Assembly (NCBI GenBank): GCA_900319275.1
Contig: ONNS01000070.1
Span: 1 to 49,954, forward strand
Length of the DNA: 49,954 nucleotides
Direction: 5' to 3'
Origin: an uncultured Eubacteriales bacterium
Lineage (GTDB): Bacteria; Bacillota; Clostridia; Oscillospirales; Oscillospiraceae
Part shown: positions 40,485 to 49,091 of the stretch, in pieces
Layout of the letters: each line of letters opens with the position of its first letter
How positions within the stretch are numbered: position 1 is the stretch's first letter
Translations under genes and position numbers: made by a program
Notes under the pieces: generated by a model
Told to the model about the DNA's origin: nothing
Databases searched by the model: none
The model's input: only the letters and a program-made list of their open reading frames with translations

Positions 40485-41504
40485 ATGACTTATCAGGAAA
40501 TCCACGACGCGGCGGCCAATCAGGTAGGGCCGTACTGCAAAAACTGCGCGGTGTGCAACGGGCGCGCCTGCGGCAACGCGGTGCCGGGGCCGGGCTGCAA
40601 GTACCCCGGCAACACGGCCGCGCGCAACTTCGACAAGTGGCAGGAGATCTGTGTCAACATGGACACACTCTGTGCGAACACCGCGCCGGACGTCTCGTTC
40701 GAGATGTTCGGACACCGCTTCTCCGCACCGATCTTCGCGGCCCCGCTCGGCTCGATCGACCTGCACTACGGGCCGAAATACAAGGACCAGGAATATAATG
40801 CGATCCTGATTCCCGCGGCGGCCGGCTACGGCGTCGCCGCCTGGACCGGCGACGGCGTCGACCCCGCGGTCATGGAGTCGGCTGCGCGCGACATGGCAGC
40901 CGTCGGCGGCATCGGCATTCCGACGATCAAGCCCTGGAACCGGGAATTTGTGATGGAAAAGCTCGATATTCTCAACGCTGCCGGAACCTTTGCCGTCGCG
41001 ATGGATATCGACGGCGCGGGGCTCCCCTTCCTGAAAAAGCTCAACCCGAACGCCGGCAGCAAGTCGGTCGAGGAGATGCGCGAGCTGATCGCTTATGCGA
41101 AAATGCCCTTCATCATCAAGGGCATCATGACGCCGCAGGGCGCGCGCAAGGCCGTTGAGAGCGGCGCCGCGGCGATCGTCGTATCCAACCACGGCGGCCG
41201 CGTGCAGGGCGCCTGCCCCTCGACGGCCGAGGTGCTGCCCTCGATCGTTGAGGCGGTCAAGGGCGAGATCGTCATTCTCGTCGACGGCGGCATCCGCTCG
41301 GGCGTCGACGTGTTCCGCGCGCTCGCGCTCGGGGCCGACGGCGTGCTGATCGGCCGCCCGATCCTCAACATGATCTACGGCGGCGGAGAAGAGGGCTTCC
41401 GTGTGTACATGGACAAGATCGTCGCCGAGCTCAAGGGCACGATGACGATGTGCGGCGCGGCAACGCTCAAAGATATTGACGCGGACAAGATCTGGAGAGG
41501 TTAA
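40485..41504 (+). CDS. FMN-dependent alpha-hydroxy-acid oxidizing protein with cysteine-rich N-terminus
   Basis: 339 residues; GAGAGGGG precedes ATG. A TIM-barrel flavoprotein of the lactate oxidase / glycolate oxidase superfamily: SAPIFAAPLGS, the lysine in FIIKGIMTPQGA, the catalytic His in VVSNHGGR, and the FMN phosphate site VDGGIRSGVDVFRAL and GADGVLIGRP. Unusually, the N-terminus has CKNCAVCNGRAC and a further cysteine (Cys18, 21, 24, 29, 38), suggesting an iron-sulfur cluster or zinc site. In an anaerobe it more likely acts as a dehydrogenase than an oxygen-dependent oxidase. Confidence 0.87.
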   Translation: MTYQEIHDAAANQVGPYCKNCAVCNGRACGNAVPGPGCKYPGNTAARNFDKWQEICVNMDTLCANTAPDVSFEMFGHRFSAPIFAAPLGSIDLHYGPKYKDQEYNAILIPAAAGYGVAAWTGDGVDPAVMESAARDMAAVGGIGIPTIKPWNREFVMEKLDILNAAGTFAVAMDIDGAGLPFLKKLNPNAGSKSVEEMRELIAYAKMPFIIKGIMTPQGARKAVESGAAAIVVSNHGGRVQGACPSTAEVLPSIVEAVKGEIVILVDGGIRSGVDVFRALALGADGVLIGRPILNMIYGGGEEGFRVYMDKIVAELKGTMTMCGAATLKDIDADKIWRG

Positions 41505-41527
41505 GCTGGATTAAAACCAAGCATACG

Positions 41528-41566
41528 ACATAAGGCCGGAGGGACACAATCCCTCCGGCCTTATGT
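41528..41566. terminator. Bidirectional terminator between convergent genes
   Basis: A 17 bp perfect stem, ACATAAGGCCGGAGGGA with its complement, with a 5-base loop, flanked by T-rich sequence on the plus strand. It sits between the oxidase and lipoprotein 3' ends. Confidence 0.85.
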
Positions 41567-41568
41567 TT

Positions 41569-44028
41569 TTACCTTTGTTCGTTTACGTAGATATTCGCCT
41601 TGCTCTGGATCAGTTTGGCGACCTCCTCGGCGCTCTTGTCGCCGGCGAAGAAGGCCTCGGCCTGCTCGCTGATGATTTTCAATATCTCGTCGTTGGCGCT
41701 CGTCGTGCGCGTGGTGTTGTTGATGGCCTCCATCAGCTTGTCGGCCATCGGCTGGCTGACGGCGTAGAACTGGAAGTCGATGCCGTTGCCAAGGCTGCTG
41801 CCGCCGATGCTCCGCTCGATGCGCTCGCCGTTGGCGTCCAGCTTGTAATTGCCGTCGGCGTCCTTCTCGTACTGGGGCGTCATGGCCTCCTTCAATCGCT
41901 GCTCAAAGGCGGCGCGGTTGGTCGGGAAGCCGTAGCTGTTGCTGTCGAGCTGGCTGTCCTTGCTCAAGGTCGAGCGTATGAACTCCCAGGCGAGCTGGCT
42001 GTCCCTGCAGTCGCGTGTGATCGCATAGGCGCTGTTGGCCACATCAAACAGACTGCCGACGCCGCTCGTGGTCGGGTAGCCGATCAGCGTATAGCCGTTC
42101 TCGCGCCCGCCGAAGAGATAGACGTACTGGAACAGATCGTGGAAATCGCTGAGATAGGCTGTTGTCAGCAACTGCTGGCCGGAGATGATGCGCTCGTAGT
42201 CGTTGTCTTCGATGGTCTCGTAATTGATCGTGCTCTCATCGGGGAACTGCGCACAGTATTTGAGCAGCTCGACAAAGCCGGGATCGGTGAAGTTGACCTC
42301 GCCGGTCTCCCAGTTGACATAGCGGTCAAGCTCAAGAATCACGGTCGAGCGCAGCATGGCGCTGCGGCCTGTATAGGGAGAGAAGGCCGTGGCACCCTCG
42401 GGCAGCTCACGCAGCGCGGCCTCCATATCCTGCGCGGTCCAGCCGGGCTCCTCACCGACAAGCTCCGAGGCCGCGGCGAGCGTGATGACGCTGAAGGTGC
42501 TGGGGATGCCGTAGAGCTTGCCGCCCTCCTCGAGCGCTGTCAGCAGCGTCGGGAAGAAAGAGTCGCGGGTGATTTCGCTGTCGGCGTCGAGGAAGGGATA
42601 GAGATCCTGCAGCAATCCGCGCGCGCCGAGCTGGTCGGCCGGCATCTGGTTGAGATCGAGGATGTCGGGCATGCGCCCCGATAGGATCTCGGTCTTCAGC
42701 TTGGTCAGACCGGCGGAATAATCGTTCTCTGTGTTATACTCGGAGTAGTCGACAACCTCAATGTGCGCCGTCGGGTGGCTGCGGTTGAAGTCGATGATCG
42801 CATCGCGCGCGTCAAAGCCGAGCCCCTGCGTGGCGAGCGTCAGCGTCGTGCGTGCCGGGAGACTCGAGGCGGGGACGCGGCGGAGCGTGACCATTTCCAT
42901 CTCGACGCTGTCGGTGCTGTTGCGCCAGCGCGTCTCGACGCCGATCACGCTGCCGTCCCCGGCCATCGAATAAAAGGCCAGGCGAACAGGGTTCACATCG
43001 CAGTTGACCCAGTTGAACAGCTTTTCGTCACCCTCGGCCTTTGCGCCGTAGAAGGACATGCCGTCGGAATAGTAATAGAGATAGTCGCCGCTGCCATCGA
43101 TCAGGCGGTAGAGGTCGATGCCGGTGTTGACGGGCAGCTTCTCCCCGAGCTTGCCGTCGGTGAGCACCGCGAGCTCCGGCCCGTTGTCGCCCCAGTAGCC
43201 GACAGCCAGGCGGCCGTCAGAAAGGCGGACGATCTTTTCGGCGTATGAAACGCCGTCGATGGTCGAGAGCAGCGCGCCGCTGCCGATATCGAAGACACAG
43301 AGCTTGTCGCTGCAGACGATCAGTTTGTCCTTATCCACAGCGGCCGAGTAGATCCCGAAATAGCCCTCCTCGGCCACGCGGCTCACATCCAGCGTAACAG
43401 AGCTCTGCACAGCCCCGTTTGCGTCGAGCGTGCGGAGACACTGGCTGCTGTTGTTCTTCCAGTAGCGCCAGTAGTCCATGTCCGAGCTGGTCACACCCTC
43501 GGGCGCGTCGACCCAGCTCTCGCTGACCTCAAGGATTTCAAGGAAGCCGCCGTCCGTGCGCAGCAGCGCTGTGCCGTAGGCCGAGACATCGTGGTCGGCC
43601 GCGACCTCGGGCAGCTCCACCGGGGTGTAGCCCGCCACCGGTCTGGCCGAGCCGTCGGCAGATACGAAGTATAGGCGCGGACGGACGCGGTCGAGCTGGC
43701 CCTCGTAGTCCAGCGACTCGTTGTCACGCAGCTCGCGCTGGCCGACGACCTCGTTGCGGTAGGCGTAGTAACCGCCGTCGGCCGCCAGGACAAACGAGAG
43801 ATAGTCCGCGCCCTCGCCCTCCATGTTCAGTTCGGCAAAGGACGCGGTATAGACATACTCGCTGCCCGCCGCGGCGGGGGTAGGGGCAGCTGCGCCGCCC
43901 TTCGCACTGCCGGCACTGCTGCCGGAGGGATTGCCGGAACCGCCGGATTCACGGCCGCTGCAGGCCGTCAGCGCCAGTACCATGGCGAGGCACAGAAGCA
44001 GCGATAAGATTCTGGAAAGCTTTTTCAT
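41569..44028 (-). CDS. Large lipoprotein: N-terminal propeller-like region fused to an extracellular solute-binding domain
   Basis: 819 residues from ATG 44028 (MKKLSRILSLLLC), preceded by AAGGAG. The lipobox LTAC is followed by a Gly/Ser/Ala linker. Residues ~60-390 are made of repeating beta-strand segments (for example LLRTDGGFLEILEVSES, KLIVCSDKLCVFDIGSGALL) suggestive of a beta-propeller. Residues ~400-815 resemble an ABC solute-binding protein: LTLATQGLGFDARDAIIDFN, MPDILDLNQMP, GGKLYGIPSTFSV, and a C-terminal EFIRSTLS stretch. No permease or ATPase lies nearby. It is membrane-tethered outside the cell. The ligand is unknown. Confidence 0.85.
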   Translation of the reverse strand: MKKLSRILSLLLCLAMVLALTACSGRESGGSGNPSGSSAGSAKGGAAAPTPAAAGSEYVYTASFAELNMEGEGADYLSFVLAADGGYYAYRNEVVGQRELRDNESLDYEGQLDRVRPRLYFVSADGSARPVAGYTPVELPEVAADHDVSAYGTALLRTDGGFLEILEVSESWVDAPEGVTSSDMDYWRYWKNNSSQCLRTLDANGAVQSSVTLDVSRVAEEGYFGIYSAAVDKDKLIVCSDKLCVFDIGSGALLSTIDGVSYAEKIVRLSDGRLAVGYWGDNGPELAVLTDGKLGEKLPVNTGIDLYRLIDGSGDYLYYYSDGMSFYGAKAEGDEKLFNWVNCDVNPVRLAFYSMAGDGSVIGVETRWRNSTDSVEMEMVTLRRVPASSLPARTTLTLATQGLGFDARDAIIDFNRSHPTAHIEVVDYSEYNTENDYSAGLTKLKTEILSGRMPDILDLNQMPADQLGARGLLQDLYPFLDADSEITRDSFFPTLLTALEEGGKLYGIPSTFSVITLAAASELVGEEPGWTAQDMEAALRELPEGATAFSPYTGRSAMLRSTVILELDRYVNWETGEVNFTDPGFVELLKYCAQFPDESTINYETIEDNDYERIISGQQLLTTAYLSDFHDLFQYVYLFGGRENGYTLIGYPTTSGVGSLFDVANSAYAITRDCRDSQLAWEFIRSTLSKDSQLDSNSYGFPTNRAAFEQRLKEAMTPQYEKDADGNYKLDANGERIERSIGGSSLGNGIDFQFYAVSQPMADKLMEAINNTTRTTSANDEILKIISEQAEAFFAGDKSAEEVAKLIQSKANIYVNEQR

Positions 44029-44129
44029 GGGCGTTCTCCTTCTGATAGCCGTAATATCCATCGCAGTTGCAATTCACGAATCGCCCGCGACGACTGTATT
44101 AACCCTATTGATACGCTTAAGTCTGCCTC

Positions 44130-44158
44130 AGTATAGCGCAGGCGCCCTCCGCTGTCAA
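44130..44158 (-). promoter_or_regulatory. Sigma-A promoter of the lipoprotein gene, inside a hairpin
   Basis: A perfect TTGACA (44153-44158), a 17-base spacer and TATACT (44130-44135). The -35 sits in the loop between arms CCCTCCGC and GCGGAGGG, and the hairpin may serve as a plus-strand terminator. Confidence 0.75.
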
Positions 44159-44201
44159 TCGGCGGAGGGCGGTTTTAAGAATTCTTAAGAATGTGCAAAC
44201 G

Positions 44202-45344
44202 CTATCGGCAGTTCTCGTCGAGAATATCCAGTACGATCTCCTTCGCCGTCTCCAGCCGCTCGAGTGTGATATGCTCGTAAGGGCCGTGGCAGGCGTAGCC
44301 GCCGGTACCGATGTTCGGGCAGGGCAGACCGCGAAAGCTCAGCTGCGCGCCGTCGGTGCCGCCGCGCACGGGAACGCGGACAGGCGCAAGACCGACACGG
44401 CGGATGGCCCGCTCGGCCAGCTCCACGACCTCCATGTGATCGGCGAGCACTTCGGCCATGTTGCGGTACTGATCGCGGACCGTCAGCACGGCAGTGCCGG
44501 CGCCGTAGATCTCGTTGATGCGCGCCTCGACGCGGCGCAGCAGATCCTTGCGCGCGGCAAAGACAGCCGCGTCATGGTCACGGATGATGTAGCTGAGCGA
44601 CGCATGGTCGACGGCGCCGTGCATCTCGATCAGATGGAAGAAGCCCTCGCGTCCCTCGGTGTGCTCGGGGCGGTCGGTCGCGGGCAGCATCGCGTCGATC
44701 TCCATGGCGATGTGGGAGGCGTTGACCATCATGTTCTTGGCCGCGCCGGGGTGGATGTTGACGCCGTTGATCTCAAAACGCGCACTGGCGGCGTTGAAGG
44801 TCTCGAAATTGATCTCTTCCAGCTCCTCGCCGTCGACCGTGTAGGCAAAGGCGGCGCCGAGGCGCTCGAGATCCAGCAGGGCCGCGCCGTGGCCGACCTC
44901 CTCGTCGGGTGTGAAGCACACGGCCACACGGCCGTGGGGACGGTGCTCGTCGATCAGCGTCTGCACATGGCCGTGCATCACCGGCAGATGCGGGAACTTG
45001 GCCGTGCTCAGCACGCGGCCGGAGCTGCCGAGCACCACGTCGCCGCCGTCGTAGTTTTCAATGATCTGGGGCTTCACATTCTCACCGGGAAAATCGGGGA
45101 TCGTGTCGATATGCGCGATCAGACCGATGCAGGGCTTCTCCTCAAGGCCCGGCGTGGCGGGCAGATAGCCGTAGACATAGGCGTGCTCATCGACGTATAC
45201 GCCCGATACACCGAGCTCGTTGAGCTCGCGCTCCAGCTCGCGCGAGAGCGTAAACTGGCAGTCGGTCGTCGGGGTGCGCGAGGTGTCCTCCGAAGAGGCT
45301 GTGTGGGTGGTGACATAGGTCAGAAAACGTTCCAGGGTGGTCAT
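44202..45344 (-). CDS. pepT: Peptidase T (M20 tripeptidase) homologue lacking the bridging metal ligand segment
   Basis: 380 residues, against about 405-410 for the family. The metal residues His78 and Asp80 (GLIAHIDT), Glu148 and Glu149 (FTPDEEVG), Asp171 (YTVDGEEL) and the C-terminal histidine (GGYACHGPYEH) are present. Between FPHLPVM and HGRVAV the family normally has about 25 more residues containing LLGADDKAG, whose Asp bridges the two zinc ions. Here that stretch is absent in frame. The family removes N-terminal residues from tripeptides. This copy is probably inactive or altered. Confidence 0.9.
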   Translation of the reverse strand: MTTLERFLTYVTTHTASSEDTSRTPTTDCQFTLSRELERELNELGVSGVYVDEHAYVYGYLPATPGLEEKPCIGLIAHIDTIPDFPGENVKPQIIENYDGGDVVLGSSGRVLSTAKFPHLPVMHGHVQTLIDEHRPHGRVAVCFTPDEEVGHGAALLDLERLGAAFAYTVDGEELEEINFETFNAASARFEINGVNIHPGAAKNMMVNASHIAMEIDAMLPATDRPEHTEGREGFFHLIEMHGAVDHASLSYIIRDHDAAVFAARKDLLRRVEARINEIYGAGTAVLTVRDQYRNMAEVLADHMEVVELAERAIRRVGLAPVRVPVRGGTDGAQLSFRGLPCPNIGTGGYACHGPYEHITLERLETAKEIVLDILDENCR

Positions 45345-45418
45345 GATTTTTGTATTGTCCTTTCCATATATTTATGATGAAGCACATTGGGTTAACGGGT
45401 AAGAAGCGGTTCGGCGCC

Positions 45419-45482
45419 CACCTCATCCGTCATTCGGCTTGCGGGAGACGCCGAATGCCACCTTCCCCTCACAGGGGAAGGC
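45419..45482. repeat. Family B repeat
   Basis: CACCTCATCCG, then a hairpin with CATTCGGC and GCCGAATG arms, then CCACCTTCCCCTC-ACA-GGGGAAGGC. Confidence 0.75.
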
Positions 45483-45484
45483 AT

Positions 45485-46231
45485 TTATTGCCATATTTCG
45501 GCCGTCACAAACTGGCGGCCTTTTTTGCTGAGCCCGCCAAGACTGATGAGCTGGCCCTTGCCGCTGCCGCGCAGGGAGAGAATATCGCCCTCCTTGACAG
45601 CAAAGTCCGGTTTAAGGGTCTCGGAATAGTTTATACTGACGGCACCGAGGGCGATCTGGCGGGCGGCCTCACTGCGGGAGATGTGGAACATGCCGGCGAC
45701 GATCGCATCGAGACGCAGGCTCTGCACCGAGAACGTGAGTTCTTTGACTTTCCGCACGCGCGGCGGGATGTCGGCGAGCGCGATCGGCTGCGCCGTCACA
45801 CTGACGCGGCCCGCCTTCTCGATACCGAGCAGATGCCGCTCGACCGACGGGAGACAGAAGACGATGGCCGTGCTCTCGTCGACCCAGATATCGCCCAGCC
45901 ATTCGCGGCCGATGCCCATGCCGAGCAGCGCGCCCATGTAGTCGCGGTGGCCCGGCGTGCCGAAGTGTGCCGTCAGGCGGAAGGCGCGGATATATTCGTT
46001 GACATCCAGCAGCTCCTCCTCGAGCCAGTCCGGCAGGAAAAACGCGAGCTGCCGCTCGCAGCCCTCAGCGCCGCCGCTGAAACAGAGTTTCACGTCACGG
46101 CGGTTTTTAAAGTACTGCGTCAGATCATACTGTTCGGCCGGGGTCAGAAAGAGCGTCGCGGCGACGACGCTCTGCCGCTCGGCCCGTTCGGCGAGTTCCT
46201 CAGCTCTTTTTCGTAATTCTTGCTGTTCCAT
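45485..46231 (-). CDS. ylmH: YlmH family S4-domain RNA-binding protein
   Basis: 248 residues; the start lies inside the 3' end of the upstream GTPase gene (32-base overlap). The N-terminal two-thirds match the YlmH pattern (ATLFLTPAEQY, LTAHFGTPGHRDYMGALLGM, GREWLGDIWV). The C-terminus is an S4 domain (LRLDAIVAGMFHISRSEAAR, then IALGAVSINYSETLKPDFAVKEGD). YlmH in Bacillus has been linked to ribosome-associated quality control on stalled 50S subunits. The coupling to a ribosomal GTPase-nuclease fusion fits that role. Confidence 0.92.
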   Translation of the reverse strand: MEQQELRKRAEELAERAERQSVVAATLFLTPAEQYDLTQYFKNRRDVKLCFSGGAEGCERQLAFFLPDWLEEELLDVNEYIRAFRLTAHFGTPGHRDYMGALLGMGIGREWLGDIWVDESTAIVFCLPSVERHLLGIEKAGRVSVTAQPIALADIPPRVRKVKELTFSVQSLRLDAIVAGMFHISRSEAARQIALGAVSINYSETLKPDFAVKEGDILSLRGSGKGQLISLGGLSKKGRQFVTAEIWQ

Positions 46232-48794
46232 CCTGTAAGCTTGTCAGATGCGCGAGCTCGTTGGAGCGGCGCAGGACCTCCTCGATCTGGGAGCGGACAA
46301 AGCGTACCTCCTCTTCAAATTCCCGGCTGGAGCCGCGCAGGATCCCGGCGCCGAGGGCCGAGAGCTGGATCAGGCTGTCACTGGTGATGACGCGCACGGC
46401 GTAGTTTTTGCCGATGGAGCTCGCGATCCGCTCGATATAGGCGTCGGCGGTCTCACCCTGTTCGGTATAGGCGACGTGGATATTGTGATAATCTTCGCGT
46501 CGGCCGGTGCTGGCTGGCGTGCGGTAGGCGTCGAAGACCAGGACAAGCTCGGACTTGGTGTAGCTCGCGTAGTTCGAGAGCTCGTCCATCAGCCGCTGTC
46601 GGGCCAGGTCGAGATTGTCCGCGGCCAGCGCGCGCAGCTCCTCCCAGGCGAAGATCACATTGTAGCCGTCGACAATGAGGTATTTCTGCTTCTGGCTCTG
46701 GCTCCAGGCGAGGATCGGGGCCTCGTTTTTCGGCGGCGTGCGGTAGAGCGGCCGCCGCACCGGGCCGAACTCCCGCTCCATGATGGCCTCGAGCTCCCGC
46801 TCGTCGATCGAAAAGCTGCGCGGCCGTGCCGGCGGCGCGGCGTCGTTCCGCGGCTTTAAGACACTCGGCAGGTGCATGTACTCCGGCACCTTGTCCCACT
46901 TGACGGTGTAGCCCGCGCCGTGCGCGCAGAACACCGAATCGGGCGTGTTGTCGAGATCGGCCTCGGGGTCGTAGCCGAGCTCGGCAATAATCGGCGCGGC
47001 GTCCTTCACCTCGCGATAGCCGTTCGGGCGCAGACTGAGCCGCCCCTTGCCGCGTGTATAGGCGACAAGCTCCTCGGCGTAGCCGTTGAGCTTTGCCACC
47101 GGCGCAGAACCGGTGAGACGGCTGCGGCCGCCGAGCTCCTCGGGCGAATCGAACGCGCCGCCCATCGAGCGGATATCGCTGATTGCGCGGCCGATCTGCT
47201 CGGTCGGCAGTTCGAGCGTGAAGGCGTACCAGGGCTCGAGCAGCACGCTTTCGGAGCGCATCAGCCCCTGGCGCACAGCGCGGTAGGTCGCCTCGCGAAA
47301 ATCCCCGCCCTCGGTGTGCTTCAAGTGCGCCTTTCCGGCGCAGAGCGTCAGCTTGATATCGGTGATCGGCGAGCCGGTCAGCACGCCGAGATGGCGCTTC
47401 TCCCCCAGGTGCGTCAGGATCAGGCGCTGCCAGTTGCGGTCGAGCTCGTTTTCCGGGCAGACCGTATCGAGCACGATCCCGCTGCCGCGCGGCAGCGGCT
47501 CGAGCGTCAGGTGCACCTCGGCGTAGTGGCGCAGCGGCTCGAAATGGCCGACGCCCTCTACCTTATTCTGAATGGTCTCGCGGTAAAGGATGCGCCCGCT
47601 CGAGAGCGAAATATCCAGGTCAAAGCGCTCCTTGACGAGACTCTTTAAAATCTCCGTCTGCACCTTGCCCATCAGCTGCACCGCGATCTCGCGGCTGCGC
47701 TCGATCCAGACGACGTGCAGCTGTGGGTCCTCCTCCGAGAGCTGCAGGAACTTCGGCAGCAGCAGCCGTGCGTCGGCCTTGGGCGGCAGGATCACGCGGT
47801 AGCTCAGCACGGGCTCGAGCACCGGCGCGTCGGAATCCGGCTCGTCGCCGAGGCCCTGCCCGGGCCAGGTGCCCGTCAGGCCGAGGACGGCGACGGTCTG
47901 TCCGGCCGTGACCGCCTCCACGGCTTCGTATTTGCTGCCGGAATAGAGCCGCAGCTGGCTGACCTTCTCGTCGAGCTCCTCGCCGCCCTCGGTGCGGTAG
48001 CGCAGCGCGTCGCGCACGCGCAGCACCCCGGCCGTAACCTTCAGCCAGGTCAGGCGCTTGCCCTGGGCATCGCGCGCAATTTTATAGACCTTGGCCGAGA
48101 ATGGCCCGGAGCGCGTGCGGTCAAGTGTCCAGGTGTCGATCGCCGTGAGGAGCTCGTCGACGCCCTCGGTCTTCAAGCCGGAGCCGAAGAAGACCGGAAA
48201 CAGCTTTCGTTCGGTGATCAGCGCAGCGATCTCGCCGTCCGTCAGCGCGCCTTTTTCGAGATAGCGCTCCATGCTCGCCTCGTCGCAGAGGGCAAAGCGC
48301 TCGTCGCGGTCGTCGCCGTCAGCGGCCTGACAGCTCTCGCCGAGCTCGCGCTGCAGTCCGGCCAGGATCGCTTCGCGGCCGGGGCCGGGCAGGTCCATCT
48401 TCGTCACAAAAATAAAGGTCGGAACGCGATAGCGCCGCAGCAGCCTCCAGAGCGTCGCCGTGTGGGCCTGGACGCCGTCGGTGCCGGAGATCACAAGCAC
48501 CGCATAGTCGAGCACCTGCAGCGTCCGCTCGGCCTCGGCCGCAAAATCGACGTGGCCGGGCGTATCGAGCAGCGAGAGGTGCGTGTGCCCGAGCTCCAGC
48601 AGGGCCTGCTTCGAGAAGATCGTGATGCCGCGCTCGCGCTCGAGCGTATGGGTGTCAAGAAAGCTGTCGCGGTGGTCGACCCGCCCGAGCGTTTTCAGCC
48701 GCCCCGAGCGGAAGAGCATCGCCTCGGACAGCGTGGTCTTCCCCGCGTCCACATGGGCGAGGATCCCGAGTACGGTATTTTTCATTTCAGACAT
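46200..48794 (-). CDS. TetM-like ribosomal GTPase fused to a C-terminal Rae1/YacP NYN endoribonuclease
   Basis: 864 residues. Residues 1 to ~650 are an EF-G/TetM-type translational GTPase: P-loop AHVDAGKTT, switch RERGITI, DTPGHVDF, TKMD, then domains II to V (LPRGSGIVLDT near domain IV, GRAISDIRSMGGAF near domain V). A linker of about 50 residues leads to a second domain at ~704-840 that matches YacP/Rae1: LIVDGYNVIFAW, LVLVFDAYRT, GETADAYIERIA, VITSD and GAGILRGSSREF. Rae1 cuts mRNA in the ribosomal A site and TetM-like factors bind next to that site. The fusion suggests a ribosome-directed nuclease rather than tetracycline resistance. The ylmH start overlaps its end. Confidence 0.92.
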   Translation of the reverse strand: MSEMKNTVLGILAHVDAGKTTLSEAMLFRSGRLKTLGRVDHRDSFLDTHTLERERGITIFSKQALLELGHTHLSLLDTPGHVDFAAEAERTLQVLDYAVLVISGTDGVQAHTATLWRLLRRYRVPTFIFVTKMDLPGPGREAILAGLQRELGESCQAADGDDRDERFALCDEASMERYLEKGALTDGEIAALITERKLFPVFFGSGLKTEGVDELLTAIDTWTLDRTRSGPFSAKVYKIARDAQGKRLTWLKVTAGVLRVRDALRYRTEGGEELDEKVSQLRLYSGSKYEAVEAVTAGQTVAVLGLTGTWPGQGLGDEPDSDAPVLEPVLSYRVILPPKADARLLLPKFLQLSEEDPQLHVVWIERSREIAVQLMGKVQTEILKSLVKERFDLDISLSSGRILYRETIQNKVEGVGHFEPLRHYAEVHLTLEPLPRGSGIVLDTVCPENELDRNWQRLILTHLGEKRHLGVLTGSPITDIKLTLCAGKAHLKHTEGGDFREATYRAVRQGLMRSESVLLEPWYAFTLELPTEQIGRAISDIRSMGGAFDSPEELGGRSRLTGSAPVAKLNGYAEELVAYTRGKGRLSLRPNGYREVKDAAPIIAELGYDPEADLDNTPDSVFCAHGAGYTVKWDKVPEYMHLPSVLKPRNDAAPPARPRSFSIDERELEAIMEREFGPVRRPLYRTPPKNEAPILAWSQSQKQKYLIVDGYNVIFAWEELRALAADNLDLARQRLMDELSNYASYTKSELVLVFDAYRTPASTGRREDYHNIHVAYTEQGETADAYIERIASSIGKNYAVRVITSDSLIQLSALGAGILRGSSREFEEEVRFVRSQIEEVLRRSNELAHLTSLQDGTARITKKS

Positions 48795-48987
48795 GGTTCA
48801 TCTGTCCCGTGAATCATTTTTCATACATTGTATTTGAGCGTATTATTCTATCATCTCAGCGCCGATTGCGCAATACGAACTTCAGGTGTTTTGTGGTTTC
48901 CATAATCCAAATTGTTTACATAATGAGACCTCTTCATAGATTATTAAAACTTTTTTGCAACTTTGACTACCAATTTTGTAAAGGCTG

Positions 48988-48996
48988 TGTTATAAT
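48988..48996 (+). promoter_or_regulatory. Extended -10 element upstream of the response regulator
   Basis: TGT directly precedes TATAAT (48991-48996). The -35 at standard spacing is poor, while a TTGACT at 48963-48968 is too far at 22 bases. The rest of the 297-base divergent spacer 48795-49091 is AT-rich with no further recognised feature. Confidence 0.5.
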
Positions 48997-49091
48997 TCTT
49001 TAGAATGCTCTTACCCATGCGTTTTCCACCTGACCTGTGCAGGTCGGGCGGCAGTATTAGTCTGATCCATTTCCGAAAGGAGATTTAAGCT

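Noticed and set aside
44144-44171. Riboswitch or attenuator upstream of the lipoprotein gene
   Set aside because: Only a single hairpin overlapping a promoter -35 is visible. No conserved riboswitch core was recognised.
46200-48794. Call as a tetracycline resistance gene
   Set aside because: The GTPase half resembles TetM-type proteins, but the fused nuclease and ylmH coupling argue for a housekeeping ribosome function. Resistance cannot be inferred from sequence.
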